Both the position numbers and the translations under genes were made by a program. 64,000 bases of DNA from Paenibacillus sp. E222 (GTDB lineage: Bacteria > Bacillota > Bacilli > Paenibacillales > Paenibacillaceae). The stretch spans positions 1,922,001 to 1,986,000 of the forward strand of contig NZ_CP058552.1 of NCBI RefSeq assembly GCF_013401555.1, read 5' to 3'. This document shows positions 28,226 to 36,735 of the stretch, piece after piece. The notes under the pieces are model-generated. The model did no database searches. It was not told the origin of the DNA and saw only the letters and a program-made list of their open reading frames with translations. How positions within the stretch are numbered: position 1 is the stretch's first letter; every line of letters begins with the position of its first letter.

Positions 28226-28302
28226 CGCCGCACAAAGAGCGTGCCCAGCTATGATTCAGCCATGTGAACCATGGCGAGAATCATAGCTGGGCAGTCGCGG
28301 CG
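28226..28302. repeat. Long imperfect palindrome in the flhO-flhP spacer
   Basis: A perfect 16-base inverted repeat, TGCCCAGCTATGATTC (28242) with its complement ending at 28293, contains an inner GCCATG/CATGGC stem and is flanked by an outer CGCCGC/GCGGCG stem. No T tract follows, so it is not a standard terminator. Confidence 0.85.
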
Positions 28303-28389
28303 CAAACACACCACCGTCACTTAGCAAGATCGTACCCCACGCACCCACTCCGCCTGTTTCGGGCGTCCAGAGGGCAGCGCCATCTGGGG

Positions 28390-28433
28390 CCCTCCCTACC
28401 AGGGAGGGTTTGGGAGGGTGAAAACAGGGAGGG
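28390..28433 (+). promoter_or_regulatory. G-rich ribosome-site region of flhP with possible G-quadruplex
   Basis: CCCTCCC (28390-28396) is followed by three GGGAGGG blocks at 28402, 28412 and 28427. The first two alone satisfy the G3N1G3N3G3N1G3 quadruplex pattern. CCCTCCC can pair with any block, including the third, which is the Shine-Dalgarno ten bases before the flhP start. A second stem (GAGGGC 28370 / GCCCTC 28389) competes for part of CCCTCCC. Confidence 0.6.
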
Positions 28434-28443
28434 TAACCACCGA

Positions 28444-29283
28444 ATGAATAATTCCATGATTAGTGCAATGGTCTCCATGACCGGAATACAGCAGCGACTG
28501 GATGTCATTTCCGATAATATTGCCAACGTGAATACGGCAGGCTATAAGAGTAAGCAAGCAGCCTTCGAAGATGTACTGACACGTGTGCAGCAGCAGCCGG
28601 ACAAGTACAAGCTGGATGGACGCTCGACCCCGATGGGATACAACCTCGGGTTTGGCGTACGTTTGGCTGACGTGACCAAGGATATGACTCAGGGTTCACT
28701 CAATGAGACAGGCAATCCTACCGATCTGGCGATTGAAGGCAATGCGATGTTTGCCGTGGAAGCAAATGGTGAGAAAATGTGGACGCGTCAGGGTGCATTC
28801 CATTTTGTCCCTGATACAAGACCCAAAACGAATCCCAATGCGCCAGATATGATGGTGTTGGTCAATGGCGAAGGTCACTTTGCATTGGATCGTCAAGGTA
28901 ATCGCATTACGGCACCGAATAACAGCAAGGTAGCATTTGATGAAAAAGGCAATCTGTTGATCCGTCGTGGCAATGAAGCCAATGCAACGATTGGAGCCCA
29001 ACTGCAACTCGTAGATATCGAGCGCCCGGAAGGACTTGTGCAATATGCAGATAACCTGTTTGGTCTGGATGCCGGTCTGACCGAGGATGATGTATTTGGA
29101 GCCAATGCAGCTACACGTGAAGCGACAGCTATGATCCGTGCAGGCTACATTGAACAATCTAACGTGGATTTGACACAAGAGATGGCTTTGCTGATGCAAG
29201 GGCAGCGGACTTACCAACTGGCGGCACGTGCGCTGACATCCAGTGATTCCATGGCGGGTCTTGCCAACAATATGAGAGCATAA
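28444..29283 (+). CDS. flhP: Flagellar hook-basal body protein FlhP (FlgG family)
   Basis: Second rod protein of the pair with FlhO. 279 residues. N-terminus M-N-N-S-M-I-S-A-M-V-S-M-T-G-I-Q-Q followed by S-D-N-I-A-N-V-N-T-A-G-Y-K-S-K-Q, the flagellar rod motif; C-terminus G-Y-I-E-Q-S-N-V-D-L-T-Q-E-M-A-L-L-M-Q-G-Q-R-T-Y-Q-L, typical of FlgG-like proteins. ATG 28444 is the start: residues encoded upstream in frame are not flagellar in character, and GGGAGGG lies ten bases before it. Followed closely by the EpuA-like gene. Confidence 0.92.
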   Translation: MNNSMISAMVSMTGIQQRLDVISDNIANVNTAGYKSKQAAFEDVLTRVQQQPDKYKLDGRSTPMGYNLGFGVRLADVTKDMTQGSLNETGNPTDLAIEGNAMFAVEANGEKMWTRQGAFHFVPDTRPKTNPNAPDMMVLVNGEGHFALDRQGNRITAPNNSKVAFDEKGNLLIRRGNEANATIGAQLQLVDIERPEGLVQYADNLFGLDAGLTEDDVFGANAATREATAMIRAGYIEQSNVDLTQEMALLMQGQRTYQLAARALTSSDSMAGLANNMRA

Positions 29284-29295
29284 AAGGTGAATGTG

Positions 29296-29520
29296 ATGAC
29301 AGATACACAGCAGCAGAACAGCAAGCCGGATAAGACGAAAGTCAAGAAGAAGAAGAGTGGATGGCGCATCGCAAGATGGTTTTTGGTTCCGGTCCTGCTT
29401 GTTCTTGCCCTCGCTGGCGGATTGGTGGCTGGCTACGTGGTACTGGGCAAACAGGATATCGGTTCCGTATTGCAGTGGAGTACATGGGAACATGTATATG
29501 ATTTGGTGTTCGCTCCGTAG
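29296..29520 (+). CDS. EpuA-like small membrane protein (often labelled 'RNA polymerase subunit beta')
   Basis: 74-residue protein: hydrophilic lysine-rich N-terminus (K-T-K-V-K-K-K-K-S-G-W-R-I), one membrane helix W-F-L-V-P-V-L-L-V-L-A-L-A-G-G-L-V-A-G-Y, then V-V-L-G-K-Q-D and T-W-E-H-V-Y-D-L-V-F-A. This is the pattern of the EpuA family, frequently mis-named DNA-directed RNA polymerase subunit beta; nothing in it resembles RpoB. Role unknown. ATG 29296 has AAAGGTGA five bases before it. Its gene follows flhP by 12 bases and ends at a strong terminator. Confidence 0.82.
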   Translation: MTDTQQQNSKPDKTKVKKKKSGWRIARWFLVPVLLVLALAGGLVAGYVVLGKQDIGSVLQWSTWEHVYDLVFAP

Positions 29521-29536
29521 ATGAACGACATATGCG

Positions 29537-29567
29537 AAAACTCCTGCGCAGGCAGGAGTTTTCTTTT
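29537..29567 (+). terminator. Intrinsic terminator after the flhP-epuA unit
   Basis: AAAACTCCTGC pairs perfectly with GCAGGAGTTTT around CAG, followed by CTTTTT. Confidence 0.9.
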
Positions 29568-29779
29568 TGGCGTTGAAAACAGTATAATGATGGATGACGT
29601 TTGACGTCAAAAGAGGCCTCCCCTGCGAAAGACATTCGTCATCGCGAAGAGAGACCCCTTATCTCAACCTTCACTACTGCAGTCATGAAGGATATAACTA
29701 GTGTTAACTGAAAATATGCTTTTCATACAAATTAAATGAAAACCACAATTTATATGAGCATCGACTTGATCATGTTGGG

Positions 29780-29936
29780 GTTGACGGCTTCCGCACTAAA
29801 GTAAGTGGAGGGAACGGAATCGTTCAGAAGAAGCGAAGCGCTCGCCTTTGTCACCGAATTTTAGACAACTCTAAAATGTATCAGAAAATTCGGGGACAAC
29901 AGCGATCGAAAGAATGATCCGTAACCGTAACGACCT
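29780..29936. repeat. Interspersed palindromic element, copy C (inverted relative to A)
   Basis: Core AAGCGAAGCGCTCGCCTTTG, then TCACCGAATTTT, a variable centre, AAAATTCGGGGACAACAGCG. The change TTATC/GATAA to TTGTC/GACAA is compensatory. Outer arms GGAATCGTTC and GAATGATCC pair. Ends are approximate. About 65 bases before the fabZ start. Confidence 0.8.
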
Positions 29937-30002
29937 CTATTGCGCTTAACTTCAATCATGATGGAGAATCTCATATAAATGACCCTGAGAGGAGATTATA
30001 CT

Positions 30003-30434
30003 GTGCTCGATATCAAACAGATTCAAGAAATTATTCCACACCGTCCCCCGTTTCTGCTGGTGGACAAGATTGTAGAGTTAGAGGATGGCAAACGTGCCGT
30101 TGGATTAAAAAATGTAACCATTAATGAACCTTTCTTCATTGGTCATTTTCCAGAGTATCCGGTAATGCCGGGGGTGTTGATTACAGAAGCACTGGCACAG
30201 GTCGGTGCAGTAGCCATTCTTAATTTGGAAGGCAACAAAGGCAAAATCGGCTTTTTGGCGGGACTGGATAATTTCCGATTCCGTGGACAAGTTGTGCCTG
30301 GAGATACATTGATGCTGGAAGTGGAGATTACACGTCTCAAAGGTTCAATTGGTAAAGGCAAAGCTACAGCAAGAGTAGGCGACAAAGTGGTAGCTGAAGG
30401 CGAGATCATGTTCGCACTGTCTGACCCAAGCTAA
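30003..30434 (+). CDS. fabZ: 3-hydroxyacyl-ACP dehydratase FabZ
   Basis: Dehydrates 3-hydroxyacyl-ACP in type II fatty-acid synthesis. 143 residues with the hot-dog fold motifs [25 protein letters not shown] and E-A-L-A-Q-V-G. Catalytic His48 and Glu62 are in the expected positions. GTG 30003 is chosen: GAGGAGA lies eight bases upstream, and the family starts close to L-D-I-K-Q-I-Q-E. An in-frame ATG at 29979 has no ribosome site. It closes the B. subtilis-like mbl-flhO-flhP-fabZ order. Confidence 0.94.
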   Translation: MLDIKQIQEIIPHRPPFLLVDKIVELEDGKRAVGLKNVTINEPFFIGHFPEYPVMPGVLITEALAQVGAVAILNLEGNKGKIGFLAGLDNFRFRGQVVPGDTLMLEVEITRLKGSIGKGKATARVGDKVVAEGEIMFALSDPS

Positions 30435-30491
30435 TGATTGTATCGTTCAGCATTTAATTGAATTTTATATAGAAGGAAGGGGTTTGCAGGA

Positions 30492-32213
30492 ATGGAACAG
30501 TTAAGCGCAACAGCAGCACAAACATTGCAGCAGTGGTTGGAGGATGCTTCGATTGATGAAGCGACGAAACAGGAGCTTCGTGATTTGCAGGATCAGCCGA
30601 AAGAGCTGGAAGATCGTTTCTACAGAAATCTGGAGTTTGGTACAGGTGGATTGCGTGGTGTGATCGGAGCGGGAAGCAACCGGATGAACCGTTATACGGT
30701 AGGTCGTGCAACGCAAGGGTTTGCCCGTTATTTGCTGGAGCAGCATGGTGACAAAGAAGGTAAACCTTCTGTAGTGATCGCGCATGATTCCCGTCATTTC
30801 TCACCGGAGTTCACACTGGATGCTGCCCTGGTTCTGGCTGGAAATGGCATTGTGGCTAAGCTGTTTACATCCCTGCGTCCTACGCCTCAGCTTTCCTTCA
30901 GTGTACGTCATCTGCAAGCAACCGGCGGTATTGTGGTGACGGCGAGTCATAATCCTCCTGAATACAATGGCTACAAAGTGTACAACCACGAGGGTGGACA
31001 ATTGGTACCACACGAAGCAGAGAAAGTCATTCAATACATTCAGGAAGTTCCTTCCCTCGCGGACGTGAAAAAGCTGACGCAGGAAGAAGCCGAAGCTCAA
31101 GGATTGCTCGTATGGCTTGGGGAAGAGGAGGATCAGGCATTTGTTGATACCGTTGCAAGCCTAAGTCTTAGTCGTGATCTGATTCAATCCGGCGTCGGCC
31201 GTGATTTCAAAATCGTCTTCACTCCACTGCACGGAACAGGTAATGTGCCTGTACGTCGTGTGTTGGAACAGATCGGTTTCGAGCAGGTTCACATTGTGGC
31301 AGAACAAGAACAGCCTGATGCTGAATTTTCCACAGTGAAATCCCCTAACCCGGAAGAGCGCGAAGCATTTACGCTTGCAATGAAGCTGGGTGAATCCGTG
31401 GGTGCGGACATTCTGATCGGTACAGATCCGGATGCAGACCGCATGGGTGCGGTAGTGAAAGACAATGATGGCAAGTATTTCGTACTGTCGGGTAACCAAT
31501 CCGGAGCCATCATGGTGCATTATGTGTTGAGCCGCTTGCAAGAGACAGGTAAACTGCCGAAAAATAGCGCGGTTGTCAAAACGATTGTAACAAGCGAGAT
31601 GGGAGCGGTCATTGCCGAGCATTACGGTGCAGAAGTGATGAACACTCTGACAGGCTTTAAATATATCGGTGAAAAAATGAACCAGTTCGAAGCAACCGGC
31701 AGTCACACGTTCTTGTTCGGTTATGAGGAAAGCTATGGCTACCTGGCAGGCAGCTACGCACGTGACAAGGATGCAGTCCTGGCTGCAATGCTGATTGCTG
31801 AAGCAGCTGCTTATTATAAAAACCAAGGCAAAACGCTCTATGATGTCCTGCAAGAGCTGTACAGACAATTCGGATATTTCCTGGAGAAGCTGGAGTCCCG
31901 TACGCTGAAAGGCAAGGACGGCGTAGCTCAAATTCAGGCGAAAATGACCGACTGGCGTTCTAATCCGCCACAAGAAGTAGCCGGCATCGCTGTACAAGAT
32001 GTGCTGGATTACTCCCTTGGCTTGGATGGCTTGCCGAAAGAGAACGTTCTGAAATTTATTTTGGCAGACGGATCATGGTTCTGCCTGCGTCCTTCGGGAA
32101 CAGAACCGAAGATCAAAGTGTACTTCGCGGTGCGTGGAGAGAACTTGCAAGACGCCGAAAGCCGTATCGAACGTTTGGCTACTACGGTAATGACGCGTGT
32201 AGACGCACAATAA
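30492..32213 (+). CDS. Alpha-D-phosphohexomutase (phosphoglucomutase/phosphomannomutase)
   Basis: Interconverts hexose 1- and 6-phosphates, probably glucose-phosphates for UDP-glucose and envelope sugars. 573 residues, the long Bacillus PgcA-type form. Motifs: E-F-G-T-G-G-L-R-G near the N-terminus, active-site T-A-S-H-N-P-P-E-Y-N-G-Y-K with phosphoserine Ser152, metal loop G-T-D-P-D-A-D-R-M-G, sugar loop G-Y-E-E-S-Y-G, and phosphate site R-P-S-G-T-E-P-K-I-K. AGGAAGGGG precedes the ATG. Substrate choice between glucose and mannose cannot be told by eye. A terminator follows. Confidence 0.92.
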   Translation: MEQLSATAAQTLQQWLEDASIDEATKQELRDLQDQPKELEDRFYRNLEFGTGGLRGVIGAGSNRMNRYTVGRATQGFARYLLEQHGDKEGKPSVVIAHDSRHFSPEFTLDAALVLAGNGIVAKLFTSLRPTPQLSFSVRHLQATGGIVVTASHNPPEYNGYKVYNHEGGQLVPHEAEKVIQYIQEVPSLADVKKLTQEEAEAQGLLVWLGEEEDQAFVDTVASLSLSRDLIQSGVGRDFKIVFTPLHGTGNVPVRRVLEQIGFEQVHIVAEQEQPDAEFSTVKSPNPEEREAFTLAMKLGESVGADILIGTDPDADRMGAVVKDNDGKYFVLSGNQSGAIMVHYVLSRLQETGKLPKNSAVVKTIVTSEMGAVIAEHYGAEVMNTLTGFKYIGEKMNQFEATGSHTFLFGYEESYGYLAGSYARDKDAVLAAMLIAEAAAYYKNQGKTLYDVLQELYRQFGYFLEKLESRTLKGKDGVAQIQAKMTDWRSNPPQEVAGIAVQDVLDYSLGLDGLPKENVLKFILADGSWFCLRPSGTEPKIKVYFAVRGENLQDAESRIERLATTVMTRVDAQ

Positions 32214-32245
32214 ATACGAATGCAGTACTGAGCAAGAACATGAGA

Positions 32246-32292
32246 AAGCCTCTCCGCACCGTAAGGTTGGTTGGCGGAGGGGCTTTTCTTTT
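32246..32292 (+). terminator. Intrinsic terminator after the phosphohexomutase
   Basis: AAGCCTCTCCGC pairs with GCGGAGGGGCTT (one wobble), followed by TTCTTTT. Confidence 0.8.
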
Positions 32293-32451
32293 AGGTAAAA
32301 GGGTGAATTCCTGCGTCTATTTTGGATGAATTGCGGATAGATGCACGTTTGTTGACACAAGCTGTTTGTATCCGGTATTTATTCACTATTTTGCAATGAA
32401 AATCATGAGCTGAACGTGCATTTGGTTCCAACACTTGAGGAGGTACATGTA

Positions 32452-34473
32452 GTGCGTCAAAAATGGCTTTATTGGAATACCGCTTCACGGAAGTGGCTGT
32501 GGATTGTTGTCATTATCGGTTTGATTGCTTCCATCCCTGTCATCAGTGATCGGGTGCAGACGGAATCTTCCGCCAAAAAGGTGGAGCTTGTCTTCAATTA
32601 TCGGGGTCTATTGGATATCTCGGCTTATCAGGCCCATCCCCAAGACTTCATGAATGAACAACTGACTCGTTTGAAAGATGCCGGAGTGACAACCATGGCG
32701 GTGTTCGAAAGTACACTGGATGAGTTGAAGAAGTCACGTCGACTAATGGTATATAGCGGGCAGGATCTTGCGAACATGACCAAAAATGTCATTCCTGCTA
32801 ACGATAATTACACGTATGTGCTGTTCACAAATGAAGAAAATGCACAAACGTATACCCCTATCATTGAACAAACGTTCGCCGATCGGGAGATTCCTGTGCT
32901 TCCATGGGAATATGAAGGTCGTAGCGGCTTAATATTGCAGACTCCACCGGAGAATGCGAACATGCAGCCTTTGCAACCAGATCCGGTTGCCGTGAAGATG
33001 CTGCGTGATAAAGGATTTTACATTTTGCCACGGATCGCTGACAGTGTTCCTTACAATCAGGAATCCATGGAACGCTTGCTTACGTTCTTTGAAGAGAATG
33101 GGGTAAAGCGTATCTTGTTTGATGGCGATGCTGTGAAAGGGTACAATGATAATGCAGAGATGAAGAGTCTCGATATGTTCGCCCAGTTGCTGAACAAGCA
33201 TCATATTGGACTGGCGGCTATTGAGAATTTGAAGAAACCACAATCTGGTTTTGAGACTCTCTCCTATAAAATTGACTACAATGTAACTCGTCTGTACTCC
33301 TTAAGTGACGGGGATGCCAATCTGGATGTAGACACCATTGCTGACCGTTTTGTTTTGGCTACCAAAGACCGCAACATTCGGATGATTTATATGAATGCTT
33401 CGCCAAGTCGGAATACGGCCAAAGCCATGATCACCGATCCGATTGATAATCTGATCAACAGTTTGGGTGAGCCAGGTCATGCGATTGAACGTATGGGCAA
33501 ACACGGCTTCGAACTGGGACAAGCTGAAGCGTTCACGGTGAAAGATTCTTCCATTCAGCGTTATGCCAAGCTGGTTGCTCTGATTGGTGCAATCGCAATG
33601 ATTACGCTTATGGTTTCATATTTTGTACCACTGCTGACATTGCTGGTATTTGCGCTGGCTCTGGTGGGTAGTGCCGGATTATTCTTGCTCAAACCGACGT
33701 TGCTGGAGCAAGGAATCGCCTTGCTGGTCGCTATTAGTGCGCCAACCATTGCGATGGTGCTGGCGGTTCGAACAGTGAACTATCAGCAACAGCGTCAGCC
33801 AGACGCGCCTGCGGGTCGTCGATTGGCACAAACGATCTTCTTATATGTAAGAACATCAATTCTTTCTTTCCTGGCGGTGCCTTTTGTCATCGCATTGCTG
33901 AACAGCATTACGTACAGTCTGGTCATCAACCAGTTCCGAGGCGTGAGTCTGTTGCACTTTGCACCGATGGCGCTGGTAGCGATATATATTGTGTTTTACC
34001 GTGGTTCGGGTACGTTCTCCATTAAACAAATTAAGGATATTCTTCGTACACCGATTAACGTATTGATGGTTGTATTGGCACTGGTTGCTGCTGTGGTTGG
34101 ATACTATTATTTGAGCCGTACAGGCAACTCGGGTTCGGTTACTCCATTCGAGATGTTCCTGCGTACAACGCTAGAAGATACGTTCGGCGTGCGGCCAAGA
34201 TTCAAAGAATTTATGCTGGGACACCCGCTGTTTATCGTTGGCGTGTTCGCCGCTTTAAAATATCGTAAAGTCATCTTTGTGCTCATTATTGCAGCAATTG
34301 GACAATTGTCCATGGTGGATACGTTCGCGCATATCCATACGCCAGCTGTATTGTCACTCATTCGTGGAGTGATGGGATTGGGACTTGGCTTAATCTTCGG
34401 TATCGTTGCTGTGGGTGTGTGGCAAGTAGCGGAAGGATGTTGGAAAAAATGGTCACCACTTCTCAAAAGTTAG
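32452..34473 (+). CDS. DUF5693 family membrane protein
   Basis: 673-residue protein of unknown function. One N-terminal membrane helix (W-L-W-I-V-V-I-I-G-L-I-A-S-I-P-V-I), a large extracytoplasmic domain of about 340 residues starting V-E-L-V-F-N-Y-R-G-L-L-D-I-S, then a C-terminal block of many hydrophobic helices. The GTG at 32452 is chosen because GGAGGT lies seven bases upstream. Its end overlaps the start of csaB, and tagA follows; this three-gene arrangement is typical of Paenibacillus-like genomes, so a role in assembling or modifying the secondary cell-wall polymer is inferred, not shown. Confidence 0.75.
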   Translation: MRQKWLYWNTASRKWLWIVVIIGLIASIPVISDRVQTESSAKKVELVFNYRGLLDISAYQAHPQDFMNEQLTRLKDAGVTTMAVFESTLDELKKSRRLMVYSGQDLANMTKNVIPANDNYTYVLFTNEENAQTYTPIIEQTFADREIPVLPWEYEGRSGLILQTPPENANMQPLQPDPVAVKMLRDKGFYILPRIADSVPYNQESMERLLTFFEENGVKRILFDGDAVKGYNDNAEMKSLDMFAQLLNKHHIGLAAIENLKKPQSGFETLSYKIDYNVTRLYSLSDGDANLDVDTIADRFVLATKDRNIRMIYMNASPSRNTAKAMITDPIDNLINSLGEPGHAIERMGKHGFELGQAEAFTVKDSSIQRYAKLVALIGAIAMITLMVSYFVPLLTLLVFALALVGSAGLFLLKPTLLEQGIALLVAISAPTIAMVLAVRTVNYQQQRQPDAPAGRRLAQTIFLYVRTSILSFLAVPFVIALLNSITYSLVINQFRGVSLLHFAPMALVAIYIVFYRGSGTFSIKQIKDILRTPINVLMVVLALVAAVVGYYYLSRTGNSGSVTPFEMFLRTTLEDTFGVRPRFKEFMLGHPLFIVGVFAALKYRKVIFVLIIAAIGQLSMVDTFAHIHTPAVLSLIRGVMGLGLGLIFGIVAVGVWQVAEGCWKKWSPLLKS

Positions 34474-35603
34474 TCATCTCGGGTTATTACGGATTCCACA
34501 ACAGCGGAGACGAAGCGGTACTAAAGTCAATTTTGACGGCGCTGGAAGAGGAGAGTCACAGATCGAATGTCACGATTGAGCCGATTGTGCTCTCCGGTGA
34601 CCCGGAGTGGACCACTTCAATGTACGGTGTACGTTCAGTACATCGGATGAAGTTGAAGGAGGTTCGCGAAGCGATCAAGGAAAGTGATGGTTTAATTAGT
34701 GGGGGAGGAAGTTTGTTGCAGGATGCAACCGGACTAAAATCCATCCCCTACTACCTGGGGGTCATTAAACTGGCCCAATGGTTGAAAAAGCCAACATTTA
34801 TCTATGCGCAGGGCATTGGACCTGTAAATCGTAAAATGTTCAATCCGATGATTCGTTCGGTCTTTAAGGCCTGCAAGTATGTATCTGTCCGTGATGAACA
34901 ATCCGCTGAATATTTGCGTGGGCTCGGATTGCAGTGGAATCAGATTCATGTGGTCCCTGACCCGGTGATGGGTCTGCCGCTGCCTGAAGCCCAAGCGGAA
35001 GAAGTAAGTTCAGTCACGCTAAATGCCCAAGGAGCAAGCGTTCATACCAAACTCCCAGTGATTGGCGTTTCGGTACGTTTCTGGGAGTCGGATCGTAAAG
35101 AGCTTACAGCGATTGCTGCTGGACTCAAGAAGCTTTGCTCCAAAAAAGCCGTTCACTTGCGCTTTATGCCATTTCACTTACCGATTGATGAGCAGGCTTC
35201 ACGTTTTGTCATGGAAATGCTCGGTGACCTCGGTAACAAGGGTAGCGAAGTCAGCATTACCAAGGATCTCACCGATCCGCAGCTGATGCTGCAGGAAGTT
35301 AGCAATTGTGATGTCGTTATCGGCATGCGTCTGCACAGTCTGATCTATGCAGCTTCGCAGTATGTTCCACCCGTTGGTATCTCGTATGATCCGAAGATTG
35401 ATCAGTTCATGCTGCGTCTGGATAGCGAAACCGTGGGCAGTACGGATACGCTGGATGGGGATAAACTGGCAAAGACGGTGGCTAACCTGTTGGATCAGCG
35501 TTCACAGTGGCTGAAGGAACATGAAGAAGGCATTACCGAATTGAAGCAGGAAGCCAAAGTGCCTGCTCAGCAAATTATTAAATATTTAGGCCGCAAAGGG
35601 TGA
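34449..35603 (+). CDS. csaB: Polysaccharide pyruvyl transferase CsaB
   Basis: Adds pyruvate ketals to the peptidoglycan-linked secondary cell-wall polymer, creating the ligand for SLH domains. 384 residues from ATG 34449 (an ATG at 34437 is also in frame). N-terminal I-S-G-Y-Y-G-F-H-N-S-G-D-E-A-V-L and later G-G-G-S-L-L-Q-D, Y-A-Q-G-I-G-P-V, S-V-R-D-E-Q-S-A and I-G-M-R-L-H-S-L-I-Y-A are the family blocks. The start lies inside the end of the DUF5693 gene, so translation is probably coupled. Three SLH-domain proteins in this same window are the likely clients of the modified polymer. Confidence 0.93.
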   Translation: MVTTSQKLVISGYYGFHNSGDEAVLKSILTALEEESHRSNVTIEPIVLSGDPEWTTSMYGVRSVHRMKLKEVREAIKESDGLISGGGSLLQDATGLKSIPYYLGVIKLAQWLKKPTFIYAQGIGPVNRKMFNPMIRSVFKACKYVSVRDEQSAEYLRGLGLQWNQIHVVPDPVMGLPLPEAQAEEVSSVTLNAQGASVHTKLPVIGVSVRFWESDRKELTAIAAGLKKLCSKKAVHLRFMPFHLPIDEQASRFVMEMLGDLGNKGSEVSITKDLTDPQLMLQEVSNCDVVIGMRLHSLIYAASQYVPPVGISYDPKIDQFMLRLDSETVGSTDTLDGDKLAKTVANLLDQRSQWLKEHEEGITELKQEAKVPAQQIIKYLGRKG

Positions 35604-35609
35604 AATAAG

Positions 35610-36368
35610 ATGAATCAGACCGGACCAATACCTACCGTTTCGATCTATGGTATTCCTTTTTCCAAACTAACGATGAAAGAAACGGTGGAGGTTCTACGCG
35701 AAGCTGTGCTCACGAAGCAGCCGCACCAAGTCATCACAGCGAATCCTATCATGGTTATGGCCGCGCTAGAGAATCCGGCGATGATGAAGGTTATGCAATC
35801 TGCGGAGTTGATTGTTCCTGATGGAACAGGCGTTGTATGGGCTGCCAATTATTGTGGCGAGCCTGTGGCAGAGCGGGTGGCTGGATTTGAGCTTTTACAT
35901 GAATTGCTGCGTGTTGGAGAAAACTATCGGTGGGGCGTGTATCTGCTCGGTTCCACACCTGAGGTGATTCAAGAAACGGCAGTTCGGTTACAAGAGCAAT
36001 ATCCGGCGATTCGAATTGTAGGTTATCGCGACGGTTATTTTGGTCCGGCTGAGGACGAGCAGGTTGTTGCTTCCATCCGTGAAGCTGCACCTGATCTGCT
36101 GTTTGTTGCACGTGGGGCAGACACACAGGAACCGTGGATTCACAAGTACAAAGATGCACTTCAGGTTCCCGTTACGATGGGGGTTGGAGGCAGCTTTGAT
36201 GTGATTTCGGGCAAAACCAAACGTGCACCTAAACTGTTCCAAAAGTTAAGACTGGAATGGTTTTATCGTCTGCTTCGCGAACCTAGTCGGGCTGGCCGAA
36301 TGCTTGCGCTTCCGAAATTTGCTGTCAAAGTGATGCGGGACAAAGAAAACGTGACTAAAGTCCGTTAA
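35610..36368 (+). CDS. tagA: WecG/TagA/CpsF family glycosyltransferase
   Basis: Transfers ManNAc (or a related sugar) from UDP to undecaprenyl-PP-GlcNAc, the second step of wall-polymer linkage-unit or SCWP synthesis. 252 residues. Family blocks: T-A-N-P-I-M-V-M-A-A, V-P-D-G-T-G-V-V-W-A (catalytic Asp), R-V-A-G-F-E-L-L, L-L-G-S-T-P-E-V, G-Y-R-D-G-Y-F and the C-terminal membrane-associating E-W-F-Y-R-L-L-R-E-P-S-R. It starts seven bases after csaB. Together with the epimerase at 10691 (donor) and TagO at 36736 (acceptor) it forms a coherent pathway. The exact sugar is inferred. Confidence 0.9.
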   Translation: MNQTGPIPTVSIYGIPFSKLTMKETVEVLREAVLTKQPHQVITANPIMVMAALENPAMMKVMQSAELIVPDGTGVVWAANYCGEPVAERVAGFELLHELLRVGENYRWGVYLLGSTPEVIQETAVRLQEQYPAIRIVGYRDGYFGPAEDEQVVASIREAAPDLLFVARGADTQEPWIHKYKDALQVPVTMGVGGSFDVISGKTKRAPKLFQKLRLEWFYRLLREPSRAGRMLALPKFAVKVMRDKENVTKVR

Positions 36369-36735
36369 AATTAGGCTATTACGAGTAAAATGCACGTTTT
36401 TGCTAAAAATTGAGGTTGGCATTTCGCCTGTGATCAGCGTATAATTCATTCCGGATTACATGTGTCGTACTGCTTGAATTAAAACGTTACACTGAGCAAC
36501 TACGATAGCAAGGCAACCTTCCAATCGCTGTTATCCCCAGATTTCTTTTATTACCCTTTTATATGGGTGAAATCCGGTGATAAAGGCGACCGCTTCGCTT
36601 CTTCAGGTTTTCCTTGCTCTCTTCGTTATCGTGTAACAAGTATTCAAAAATAACTAACAAATAATTTATATATAAAAAGAGATCAGGGGATTTATAATTT
36701 CTTACAGGTATTATAATTGGGGGTCGAATGTTCAA
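36369..36735. other. Intergenic region upstream of tagO
   Basis: Carries interspersed palindrome copy D (36486-36637), then an AT-rich stretch. No gene seen. GGGGGT at about 36719-36724 is the tagO ribosome site. Confidence 0.5.
36486..36637. repeat. Interspersed palindromic element, copy D (same orientation as A)
   Basis: Bounded by GTTACACT and GTGTAAC. Core GCTGTTATCCCCAGATTT, variable hairpin around ACCC...GGGT, AAATCCGGTGATAAAGGCGA. Outer arms GCAAGGCAACC and GGTTTTCCTTGC pair. 152 bases against 150 in copy A; about 100 bases before tagO. Confidence 0.85.

Larger units (their letters stand above)
28034..28443. other. Highly structured 410-base spacer between flhO and flhP
   Basis: No gene, though one frame is open through it into flhP (a chance extension). 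It contains two related hairpins (28064-28101 and 28173-28212), one long palindrome (28226-28302), and a run of three GGGAGGG blocks (28402-28433), the last serving as the flhP ribosome site. G+C is above that of the flanking genes. Confidence 0.75.
29521..30002. other. Intergenic region upstream of fabZ
   Basis: Contains the terminator at 29537-29567 and interspersed palindrome copy C. No gene or clear promoter recognised. Confidence 0.5.

Noticed and set aside
28264..28443. A 60-residue N-terminal extension of FlhP in the same frame
   Set aside because: It runs through the palindromes and G-rich blocks, has no flagellar character, and the proper ribosome site lies just before ATG 28444.
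29296..29520. DNA-directed RNA polymerase subunit beta
   Set aside because: A 74-residue single-helix membrane protein cannot be RpoB; the label is a common misannotation of the EpuA family.
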